DNA from: Pseudomonadota bacterium
GTDB taxonomy: Bacteria > Pseudomonadota > Gammaproteobacteria > Acidithiobacillales > Acidithiobacillaceae
Direction of reading: 5' to 3'
DNA: 5,859 nucleotides
NCBI GenBank assembly: GCA_021839095.1
Contig: JAKCBU010000082.1
Location: 1 to 5,859, forward strand
This document shows positions 1-5,822 of the stretch, piece after piece (position 1 is the stretch's first letter; every line of letters starts with the position of its first letter). A model generated the notes under the pieces. That model did no database searches and was not told the DNA's origin. It saw nothing but the letters and a program-made list of their open reading frames with translations. The position numbers and the translations under genes were made by a program.

Positions 1-90
1 CAAGAAGCCCGCGGCCCCATCAATATGAGAAACACTAGAGTGGGTTGCAGGGACACCTTCCAAACCTGGAGCAAAGTGCGTATCCGCCAT
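1..90 (-). CDS. gltA: Citrate synthase, N-terminal fragment (gene continues past the left edge)
   Basis: Only the first 30 codons are in the window. Read on the minus strand from ATG at 90, the peptide begins MADTHFAPGLEGV and continues through an S-x-x-S-x-IDG-x-x-G-x-L pattern. The PGLEGV...IDG arrangement is the conserved N-terminus of the short bacterial citrate synthase / 2-methylcitrate synthase family, which condenses acetyl-CoA with oxaloacetate (or propionyl-CoA with oxaloacetate) in the cytoplasm. The start is supported by AAGGAG six bases upstream (97-102). The gene lies just after the erpA terminator, so it probably has its own promoter. Its position beside pyruvate dehydrogenase favours citrate over methylcitrate synthase, but 30 residues cannot separate the two. 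The codons here (TTT, GCT, CCA, GGT, TTG, GAA) are less GC-biased than in the PDH genes. No active-site residue lies in the window. Confidence 0.78.
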   Translation of the reverse strand, partial: MADTHFAPGLEGVPATHSSVSHIDGAAGFL

Positions 91-177
91 GCGGAACTCC
101 TTCTATCATGGTAGCGATGATCGAACTGAGGCGGGAAGCGCTCAGAAATCATTCCCGTGGCATGATAACCCGCCCAC
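91..177 (-). promoter_or_regulatory. Leader/promoter region of citrate synthase with interleaved inverted repeats
   Basis: This gap lies between the erpA terminator and the citrate synthase start and must hold that gene's promoter if the terminator is efficient. Three inverted repeats are visible: TATCATG (104-110) with CATGATA (161-167); CGGGAA (132-137) with TTCCCG (152-157); and CTGAG (126-130) with CTCAG (141-145). The last two interleave, so they could not easily form at once. TATCAT on the minus strand (167-162) resembles a -10 box, but I see no good -35 at 16-18 bp. Whether this is a promoter, an operator or an RNA leader cannot be decided from the sequence alone. Confidence 0.35.
97..102 (-). 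promoter_or_regulatory. Shine-Dalgarno of the citrate synthase gene
   Basis: The minus strand reads AGAAGGAGTT before the ATG at 90, with six bases between AAGGAG and the start codon. This is close to ideal spacing and is the main reason for calling this short edge frame a real gene start. Confidence 0.75.
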
Positions 178-206
178 AAAATAAAAGGGAGGCCATCGAG
201 CCTCCC
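178..206 (-). terminator. Rho-independent terminator downstream of erpA
   Basis: On the minus strand a perfect 7-bp stem, GGGAGGC/GCCTCCC (206-200 and 193-187), encloses a 6-nt loop and is followed at once by TTTTATTTT (186-178). It begins 31 nt after the erpA stop codon. There is no T-run on the other side, so it works in the minus direction only. It separates erpA from the citrate synthase gene. Confidence 0.88.
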
Positions 207-236
207 ATCGGGGCGCCGCTATACCAACGCCAAAGA

Positions 237-608
237 TCAGGCCGAGAAGGAAGATCCACACCCGCAGGTGGTCGTGGCGTTGGGATTCTTGATGACGAAC
301 TGCGCACCTTCCAGTCCCTCGCTGTAATCAATCTCCGCGCCCGCCAGATACTGATAGCTCATGGGATCGATCAGGAGACTTACGCCAAACTGCTGCACTT
401 CCGTATCCCCTTCGTTCATGTTTTCATCGAAGGTGAAACCGTACTGAAAGCCAGAACAGCCACCCCCGGTCACAAAGACGCGAAGCTTCAGGGCGTCGGA
501 CCCTTCCTCTTCAATCAGCGACTTGATCTTTTCCGCCGCATTATCGGTCAATGTCATGACCGGGGGGATGGCATCCAGATTCGTCATGGTCTCTGTTGCT
601 GTGCTCAT
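237..608 (-). CDS. erpA: Iron-sulfur cluster insertion protein ErpA (A-type carrier)
   Basis: This 123-residue cytoplasmic protein binds an Fe-S cluster and passes it to apo-enzymes. It is an A-type carrier of the HesB/IscA family. The three conserved cluster ligands are present: Cys51 in [11 protein letters not shown] (residues 48-58), and Cys115 and Cys117 in [10 protein letters not shown] near the C-terminus. The segments [21 protein letters not shown] and [15 protein letters not shown] match ErpA rather than IscA or SufA. The N-terminus is about ten residues longer than in E. coli ErpA. The start at 608 is supported by GGGAG nine bases upstream (618-622); a second ATG at 587 is possible but lacks that support. 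It lies 160 nt after the E2-E3 gene and is followed by a strong terminator, so it may be the last gene of the PDH transcript or have its own promoter (658-687). In E. coli ErpA serves isoprenoid enzymes and other Fe-S proteins. A role here in serving lipoate synthase or aconitase is inferred from the neighbourhood only. Confidence 0.95.
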   Translation of the reverse strand: MSTATETMTNLDAIPPVMTLTDNAAEKIKSLIEEEGSDALKLRVFVTGGGCSGFQYGFTFDENMNEGDTEVQQFGVSLLIDPMSYQYLAGAEIDYSEGLEGAQFVIKNPNATTTCGCGSSFSA

Positions 609-657
609 TATGCGTCACTCCCTGCGCCGCAGCGCTTCATCCAGTGGATAGCCGAGT

Positions 658-687
658 ATTTTGCTCGCATTTACGCGGGGCCGTCAA
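658..687 (-). promoter_or_regulatory. Candidate sigma-70 promoter for erpA
   Basis: On the minus strand TTGACG (687-682) and CAAAAT (663-658) are separated by 18 bp. They match the -35 consensus at five of six and the -10 at four of six positions. Transcription would start near 651, giving a leader of about 43 nt before the erpA ATG. The -10 lies in the loop of a short CGAG/CTCG inverted repeat (653-656, 664-667). The 160-nt gap after the E2-E3 stop codon contains no obvious terminator, so this would be an internal promoter rather than the only source of erpA mRNA. Confidence 0.35.
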
Positions 688-768
688 GTCGAGACAAGGA
701 CCAGTTGAAGACCGGATCAACCCCTCCACGACGAGAATCGATCCCTCCGGAGCCGTTCGGCCAAAAAA

Positions 769-3750
769 TCAGCCCGCCGCCTTGGTCGAGCGCCGCAAAC
801 GCGACAGGAGACGGCGCGCCATTTCGCCAAAGAGTTCCGTCTGCGTCGGATGCGGATGAATGGCACCGGCCACCTGCTCCAACGTCAGGCCGGCGCTGAC
901 CATCAGTACCGCCTCACCCACCAGGGTATCGGCGTGGTCCGCAAGAAAATGCACGCCAACAATACCGTGACTCACCCTGTCAGCCACCATTTTGATGAGT
1001 CCATCGGTCTCACCGGTCATCATGGCCTTGGCATCGATGCTCAGCGGTGCCTTGACCTCAACCGCATCAATCCCCGCCGCCTTGGCCTGCTCCAGGGAAT
1101 GTCCGACAAAAGCGCACTGCGGACGGGTGAAGGTGACGCCACTGTCTTTGGCGGCATCATAGCGGGCGTCATGACCCAGCAGATGGGCGGCAGCCACGCG
1201 TCCCTGCTGACCGGCCGTGTGGGCCAGCATGTAACCACCGATCACGTCGCCCACGGCATAGATATGGGGCACACTGCTCCGTCCGCTGGCATCGACCGCG
1301 ATGGCGCCGCGCTCGCCCAAGGCCACCCCCGCTGCGGCAAGATTCAGACCGTGTGTGTCCGGGCGCTTTCCCGTCGCGACCAACAGGAGATCGCAGGCGT
1401 AACTCGCCGCCTCCTCGCCCACCTGATAGCGGATCTCCAACTGGCCGGGCTGTCCAGTAACCTCCGCCACCTTGACCCCGGTCAGCACCTGCAAGCGCGG
1501 ACTATTGCGGGTCAATACCTGCATCAACTGCTCCGCGATTTCTTTCTCCATTTCCGCCACTGGCCGAGGCAGGGCTTCCAACACCCGCACCTCGGCACCG
1601 AAATCATGGAACATCTGCGCCATTTCCATACCGATGGCCCCCGCGCCGATGACACAGAGACGCTTGGGAGGCTGGGACAGATTCCAGACCGTATCGGAAG
1701 TCACCGCGGCACCACTCTTCAGCGCCTCCTGAATACCGGGAATCGGCGGCACAAAAGCCGGTGCGCCCGTAGCGATGACGCAGGCGCCAAAACTCAGCGT
1801 GCGCGCATCCTTTCCGGTGATTTCGACGCTATGGTCACTGATAAAGCGGGCATAGCCCTCCAGCACCTGAATCTTCATGCCCCGATCGGTTTTCAGAGCC
1901 ATTTCCCCGCGGGTCTGGAGGATGCCGCGCCGGTGCCGCTCCAGTTGCGCCCAATCCAAGCTGGGCGCGCCCAGCGTCAGCCCCATGGCCGCATCATGCT
2001 CGCGGTCACGGATACGGTCCGCAGCGGCACGCCAGGCCTTGGAGGGGATACAACCCCGCCAGAGGCATTCGCCGCCCGGCAACGGGGCGTCATTGACCAT
2101 GGCGACCTGGATACCGCGTTCCGCCAGCTCGCGGGCGCAATCCTCACCGCCTGGGCCAGCGCCGATAACCAGCACCTGCACGTCGTGCTCGCCTTCGGGA
2201 ATCCTTGGACCGCCGTTACCCAGCCACGCCTCCGGATACTCTACGGCCTGCTTCAGATCCTGGAGGAACAGGGCGGCTTCGGCGCCATTCACCACCCGAT
2301 GATCGGCGGTGATGGTGATGGGCATGCCTTCGGGACCATTACCGGCAATGGCGATAATGGCCGCCGTACCGGGAGTGACGATGGCATCGAACTGGGTGAT
2401 GCCATACATACCCATGTTGGAGATGGTAAAGGTCGGATGGGTGTATTCGGGTGGGCTGAGACGGCGTTTGCGCGCCTTCTCCACCAGCGGGGTCCATTCG
2501 GTCTGCAGTTGGTCGAGTCCTTTGCGCTCGACGCCCCGCAGAACGGGCACCACCAGACCGCCGTCTTCCGTGGTCGCAGCGATGCCGATATCATGCTGAT
2601 GCCGCTCAACAATATGGTCCGTCGGCTGATACGCGGCATTGACCAGCGGATGCTGGGCAAGGGCTTGAGAGGCAGCCTTGGCAAGGGCCACGGTGAGGGA
2701 GGCCTTATGCGCCTTGGCGGCGCGGATCAGCGCCTCGGGCTTGACCTTGACCGTGACATGGAAGACCGGAATGCTCAAAGCAGCCACCATCGCCTGACTA
2801 ATGGCCTTTTCGATGGCCGTCATGGGGCGACCATGACCGGGTACCGCCGGTTCGGCAGGGCGCGCGGAAGGCCCCGATGCCAAACTGCCCGCGCCGACCG
2901 CCAGCACATCGGCCGCCACAATCACCCCCGCAGGACCGCTGCCCCGCAAACCATCGAGATCGACCCCCTGTTGCCCGGCCAACCGACGGGCAAAGGGGCT
3001 GGCCGCTCCCTGCCGGGGACGCGCCGCCGGGTGCGCCCCCGGTATCAGGGCGGGCGCGATCGGAGTGTCTGCCGCAAACGCGGGTGCCGGGGCTGGCGCC
3101 GTACCGGTTTTGTTTACCGCTCCGGCGGTGCCGATGGTAGCGCTTTCATGACGCACCCGCTCCGGCGACTCTACCAGCCAGGCGAGAACCTCACCCACTG
3201 GCACCACGGTATCCACCGCTACCCGTGGACCCGAGAGGTATCCCGCGCGAAAAACCTCGACATCCATGATCGCCTTGTCGGTTTCCACCGTCGCCACCAC
3301 ATCGCCGCGCTGAATCTTGTCGCCGAGAGATTTTTCCCAGGACACCAGCACGCCCTCGGTCATGGTATCGGAGAGCTGCGGCATCTTGACGGCATAACCC
3401 TCAGGGGCGGGTGGGGCGGCAGGGGCGGGCTCTGGCACAGCACTTGGCGCAGCGCTCGCCGCGGCGGATGATGCTGCCTGCGCGGGAGTCACCACCGCCG
3501 CCTCCGCGCTTTCCGCCAGATAGCCGATCGCTCCACCCACCGGGATGACACTATTCACTTCAACCAACGGTCCCGCCAGATAGCCGGAACGAAAAACCTC
3601 AACGTCCATGATGGCTTTGTCGGTTTCCACCGTCGCCACCACGTCACCGCGCTCCACCCGTGCACCCACGGGCTTTTCCCAAGAGACGAGGACCCCTTCC
3701 GTCATGGTGTCGGAAAGTTGCGGCATCTTGATGACGTAAGGTTCAGCCAT
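769..3750 (-). CDS. Fused pyruvate dehydrogenase E2-E3: dihydrolipoamide acetyltransferase plus dihydrolipoamide dehydrogenase
   Basis: This 993-residue protein accepts the acetyl group from E1 on lipoyl lysines, transfers it to CoA (E2), and reoxidises dihydrolipoamide with FAD and NAD+ (E3). Domains in order: lipoyl 1 (about 4-81, ETDKA with Lys45); Ala/Pro linker; lipoyl 2 (118-195, Lys159); Ala/Pro linker; peripheral-subunit-binding domain (248-284); E2 catalytic domain (about 305-512) with TFTISNMG (440-447) and DHRVVNG (483-489); a linker of about a dozen residues; and E3 (523-993). E3 has FAD motif GAGPGG (530-535), redox cysteines Cys562 and Cys567, nucleotide motif GAGAIG (702-707) with Glu725 suggesting NAD+, FAD motif YAVGD (831-835), and His967/Glu972 in HPTQTE. 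Both enzymes are full length in one uninterrupted frame. E2 has Asn488 where the family normally has Asp. The E3 loop is CLWRGC rather than CLNVGC, and Asn553-Asp554 occupy the usual FAD-ribose Glu position. The start is fixed by the conserved lipoyl N-terminus, but its Shine-Dalgarno is weak (GGTGA, 3 nt away). The gene lies 101 nt after pdhB. Pyruvate is the likeliest substrate, from the E1 type and context; acetoin or branched-chain acids are less likely. Confidence 0.95.
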   Translation of the reverse strand: MAEPYVIKMPQLSDTMTEGVLVSWEKPVGARVERGDVVATVETDKAIMDVEVFRSGYLAGPLVEVNSVIPVGGAIGYLAESAEAAVVTPAQAASSAAASAAPSAVPEPAPAAPPAPEGYAVKMPQLSDTMTEGVLVSWEKSLGDKIQRGDVVATVETDKAIMDVEVFRAGYLSGPRVAVDTVVPVGEVLAWLVESPERVRHESATIGTAGAVNKTGTAPAPAPAFAADTPIAPALIPGAHPAARPRQGAASPFARRLAGQQGVDLDGLRGSGPAGVIVAADVLAVGAGSLASGPSARPAEPAVPGHGRPMTAIEKAISQAMVAALSIPVFHVTVKVKPEALIRAAKAHKASLTVALAKAASQALAQHPLVNAAYQPTDHIVERHQHDIGIAATTEDGGLVVPVLRGVERKGLDQLQTEWTPLVEKARKRRLSPPEYTHPTFTISNMGMYGITQFDAIVTPGTAAIIAIAGNGPEGMPITITADHRVVNGAEAALFLQDLKQAVEYPEAWLGNGGPRIPEGEHDVQVLVIGAGPGGEDCARELAERGIQVAMVNDAPLPGGECLWRGCIPSKAWRAAADRIRDREHDAAMGLTLGAPSLDWAQLERHRRGILQTRGEMALKTDRGMKIQVLEGYARFISDHSVEITGKDARTLSFGACVIATGAPAFVPPIPGIQEALKSGAAVTSDTVWNLSQPPKRLCVIGAGAIGMEMAQMFHDFGAEVRVLEALPRPVAEMEKEIAEQLMQVLTRNSPRLQVLTGVKVAEVTGQPGQLEIRYQVGEEAASYACDLLLVATGKRPDTHGLNLAAAGVALGERGAIAVDASGRSSVPHIYAVGDVIGGYMLAHTAGQQGRVAAAHLLGHDARYDAAKDSGVTFTRPQCAFVGHSLEQAKAAGIDAVEVKAPLSIDAKAMMTGETDGLIKMVADRVSHGIVGVHFLADHADTLVGEAVLMVSAGLTLEQVAGAIHPHPTQTELFGEMARRLLSRLRRSTKAAG
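3166..3396 (-). repeat. Lipoyl-domain repeat copy 2 (within the E2-E3 gene)
   Basis: Encodes residues 119-195, the second lipoyl domain, with lipoyl lysine Lys159. The first half and the lysine-bearing hairpin are almost unchanged from copy 1. Divergence is concentrated in residues 141-147 and in the last 20 or so residues of the domain. Confidence 0.88.
3508..3738 (-). repeat. Lipoyl-domain repeat copy 1 (within the E2-E3 gene)
   Basis: Encodes residues 5-81, the first lipoyl domain. By hand alignment 56 of 77 residues are identical to copy 2 (residues 119-195), offset by exactly 114 codons. A 26-bp block around the lipoyl-lysine motif is identical in both copies (3617-3642 and 3275-3300), synonymous positions included. 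Confidence 0.88.
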
Positions 3751-3803
3751 GTTTCACCATTATTATTGAATCAAACCGAGATTGAGAGGGAGACCGCGGC
3801 GTT

Positions 3804-3838
3804 GTCCCCCGGGGGGTGGCCACGACCGGCCCCCGGAC
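3804..3838 (-). other. GC-rich intercistronic hairpin between pdhB and the E2-E3 gene
   Basis: CCGGGGG (3809-3815) and CCCCCGG (3830-3836) form a perfect 7-bp inverted repeat with a 14-nt loop. Alternatively, GTCC (3804-3807) pairs with GGAC (3835-3838) outside a 5-bp G/C stem with a 3-nt bulge. No T-run follows on the minus strand, so it is not a standard intrinsic terminator. It begins 14 nt after the pdhB stop and ends over 50 nt before the next ATG. Such hairpins can mark mRNA processing or 3'-end protection; which applies here is unknown. Confidence 0.5.
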
Positions 3839-3851
3839 AGACCGCCAATCG

Positions 3852-4832
3852 CTATCGGCCCAGCATTTTCCGCACAGCGGCGACGACATCCGCCGCGTTG
3901 GGGATGGCGGCCTTTTCCAGGCGGCGATTGTAGGGGATCGGCACATCCAGGGCATGCACACGCACCGGTGCCGCATCCAGATCGAAGAAGCACTCTTCAT
4001 TGATGATCGCCATCACTTCGGAACCCACTCCCACCGGGGCTTCATCTTCTTCGACAACCAGGGCGCGATGGGTCTTGCGCACGCTGGCCGCGATACCCGC
4101 CCGATCCATGGGCCTGAGCGCCCGAAGATCAATGACCTCGGCATCGATGCCGTACTCCTCGGCCAATTTCTGCGCCGCGTCCAGCGCCCAATGCACACTG
4201 ATGTTGTAAGCGAAAAGGCTGATGTCCTTACCCGGTCGCATCACTTCAACCCCTTCCAACGGGGTGAAAAATTCCGTGTCCGGTATTTCACCCTTGAGAT
4301 TGTACATGGCCTCGTGCTCAAGAATGACTACCGGATCATCACAGCGCACGGCGCTTTTCAGCAACCCATAGGCATCGCGCGGCGTTGCCGGGGTCACCAC
4401 CCGCAAACCAGAAATGCCCATGAAAACCCTTTCCATGCGTGCCGAATGCTGGGCACCCAACTGGTGCGCCGTGCCGCCCGGTACCCGCATGACAAAGGGA
4501 CAACGGATGCGGCCACCAGACATGTAGTGGATTTTTGCCGCGTTGTTCATGAGCTGATCCATCGCCAACCAAGCGAAGTTGACACTCATGATCTCGACGA
4601 TGGGACGGGCGCCAACCATGGCGGCGCCCACCCCAATGCCGGTATAACTGTTTTCGGAGATTGGGGTATCGATCACCCGCTGATCGCCATACTTGGCAAA
4701 AAGGCCGCTGGTCGCCTTGTAGGTCCCACCGGCGACGCCGATATCTTCTCCCATGGCGAAAACCAGCGGATCCCGCGCCATTTCCTCATCGTGGGCACGC
4801 AGGATACCCTGCCAATACATCATTTCAGCCAT
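3852..4832 (-). CDS. pdhB: Pyruvate dehydrogenase E1 component, beta subunit
   Basis: This 326-residue protein pairs with PdhA as an alpha2-beta2 thiamine-diphosphate enzyme that decarboxylates pyruvate and acetylates the lipoyl domains. The N-terminal pyrimidine-binding domain shows MGEDIG-x-x-GGTYKAT (27-41), RVIDTPISE ending in Glu60, the residue expected to activate the cofactor, and GARPIVEIM. GAQHS (126-130) carries the conserved His129. The C-terminal transketolase domain (about 195-315) shows EVIDLRALRPMD and LDVPIPYNRRLE. Length is normal for the family. The start at 4832 is chosen because MAEMMYWQ aligns with the usual N-terminus and GGAAGGAGG lies nine bases upstream; the frame stays open further upstream, but that is inside pdhA. 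It overlaps pdhA by 13 nt, indicating translational coupling. The split E1 distinguishes this complex from the homodimeric AceE type of enteric bacteria. Confidence 0.95.
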   Translation of the reverse strand: MAEMMYWQGILRAHDEEMARDPLVFAMGEDIGVAGGTYKATSGLFAKYGDQRVIDTPISENSYTGIGVGAAMVGARPIVEIMSVNFAWLAMDQLMNNAAKIHYMSGGRIRCPFVMRVPGGTAHQLGAQHSARMERVFMGISGLRVVTPATPRDAYGLLKSAVRCDDPVVILEHEAMYNLKGEIPDTEFFTPLEGVEVMRPGKDISLFAYNISVHWALDAAQKLAEEYGIDAEVIDLRALRPMDRAGIAASVRKTHRALVVEEDEAPVGVGSEVMAIINEECFFDLDAAPVRVHALDVPIPYNRRLEKAAIPNAADVVAAVRKMLGR

Positions 4833-5806
4833 GGCTGTTTGCCTCCTTCCACGTACACATAACGGGCGACATCCTCCACGCGCGGCTCCGGGCTCTCCAC
4901 GGCGAAGCGCACGATCCCGTTCTCGATCTCGTCCTGTATGGCCTGATCCATGGCATGAAACTCCTCCCCGCTGATGACGTTGGCGTCCATCAGGCGGCGC
5001 TGGTAAATACCGATGGGATCGCGCTGCGCCCATTCCTCCACCTCTTCCCTGGAACGGTAGGCACCGGAATCGGACATGGAATGCCCGCGCAGGCGATAGG
5101 TCATCAATTCCAAAAAGTAGGGTTTGCGCTTTTCACGCACATGTTGTATCGCCCTTTCGGCGTGGGCCATGACCACATCGATATCCTGGCCATCGCATTG
5201 CGCCGCCTCGATACCGTAGGGGGCCACGCGCTTGTACTGATTGATCTCCACCGTAGAGCGCTCGATGGCGGTACCAATGCCGTAGAGATTGTTTTCGCAA
5301 ACGAACAGCACGGGCAGATTCCACAGGCTCGCCATGTTCATGGTCTCGTGGAAAGTGCCCTGATTGTTGGCGCCGTCGCCCAGAAAACAGATGGAGATTT
5401 CATCGCCACCACGCAACTGAATGGCTTTGGCGAAGCCTGCGGCCAACGGAAAAGGGCCGCCGACCAAGGCGTAGCCGCCCATGAAGCGCACATCGGGATC
5501 GAAGAGATGCATGGAACCGCCGCGGCCCTTGGAGCAACCCGCCTCTTTACCGAAGAGCTCAGCCATCAACGCCTTGGGATCCATTCCCGACTTCAGCGCG
5601 TGAATGTGGTCGCGATAACCAGTCACCACGTAGTCCGAACCGGGACGTGCCTTCTCCAGCACGCCGATGGCGCAGGCTTCCTCACCAGGATACAGGTGCA
5701 AAAAACCGCCGATCTGGCGTTCGTGATAAGCCTCCGCGCAGCGCTCCTCGAAACGGCGGGCAAAAAGCATTTCACGCAACAGGCGCTTCTGGTCCGTGGC
5801 GTCCAT
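4820..5806 (-). CDS. pdhA: Pyruvate dehydrogenase E1 component, alpha subunit
   Basis: This 328-residue thiamine-diphosphate-binding subunit of E1 contributes the diphosphate- and Mg-binding half of the active site. The signature GDGANNQ begins at 143 and ends in ENN at 171-173, the GDG-x(about 26)-NN cofactor motif. YRDH (64-67) and KGRGGSMHLFD are the usual substrate/cofactor-loop segments. RGHSMSD (240-246) followed by YRSREEVE and RDPI is typical of PDH E1 alpha, which argues for pyruvate over acetoin or branched-chain acids. No signal peptide or membrane segment is seen. The start at 5806 (ATG) is preferred over a TTG at 5821 in the same frame because GGGAGG (5815-5810) lies between the two and would serve the ATG, though its spacing of three bases is short. 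It is the first complete gene of the cluster and overlaps pdhB by 13 nt. Confidence 0.94.
   Translation of the reverse strand: MDATDQKRLLREMLFARRFEERCAEAYHERQIGGFLHLYPGEEACAIGVLEKARPGSDYVVTGYRDHIHALKSGMDPKALMAELFGKEAGCSKGRGGSMHLFDPDVRFMGGYALVGGPFPLAAGFAKAIQLRGGDEISICFLGDGANNQGTFHETMNMASLWNLPVLFVCENNLYGIGTAIERSTVEINQYKRVAPYGIEAAQCDGQDIDVVMAHAERAIQHVREKRKPYFLELMTYRLRGHSMSDSGAYRSREEVEEWAQRDPIGIYQRRLMDANVISGEEFHAMDQAIQDEIENGIVRFAVESPEPRVEDVARYVYVEGGKQPWLK
4842..4850 (-). promoter_or_regulatory. Shine-Dalgarno of pdhB inside the pdhA 3' end
   Basis: GGAAGGAGG on the minus strand ends nine bases before the pdhB ATG and lies wholly within the last codons of pdhA. It fixes the pdhB start at 4832 and implies coupled translation of the two E1 subunits, which are needed in equal amounts. 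Confidence 0.8.
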
Positions 5807-5809
5807 GGT

Positions 5810-5815
5810 CCTCCC
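5810..5815 (-). promoter_or_regulatory. Shine-Dalgarno that decides the pdhA start
   Basis: GGGAGG followed by ACC and then ATG on the minus strand. It lies downstream of the alternative TTG at 5821, so it supports initiation at 5806. The three-base spacing is shorter than usual. Confidence 0.6.
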
Positions 5816-5822
5816 AGGCAAA

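Noticed and set aside
748..771. T-run just after the E2-E3 stop codon (minus strand) as a terminator
   Set aside because: TTTTTT follows the stop, but no stable stem precedes it. The nearby GCCGAACGGC lies after the T-run and has only a two-base loop, so it is not a working intrinsic terminator.
45..899. A 284-codon plus-strand open frame spanning the erpA region
   Set aside because: It runs antisense through the citrate synthase leader, the terminator, erpA and the E2-E3 3' end. It has no family resemblance and conflicts with well-supported genes.
850..3471. An 873-codon open frame on the plus strand
   Set aside because: It lies entirely opposite the E2-E3 gene, which has clear domains and motifs. 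Its translation is rich in His, Arg and Gly with no recognisable family, as expected for the antisense of a GC-rich gene.
769..3750. The fusion as two adjacent genes joined by a frameshift or lost stop
   Set aside because: The frame is continuous, the junction is a short polar Gly/Pro-containing linker, and both domains are full length with no leftover ribosome site or start codon at the junction. This looks like a genuine fusion, though one window cannot rule out an assembly error.
3816..4862. A 348-codon plus-strand open frame opposite pdhB
   Set aside because: It is antisense to pdhB, whose motifs are unambiguous. The plus-strand product is His-rich and unrecognisable.
4833..5033. An N-terminal extension of pdhB by 67 codons
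   Set aside because: The frame is open but lies within pdhA. The extension does not resemble E1 beta, and the Shine-Dalgarno and homology place the start at 4832.
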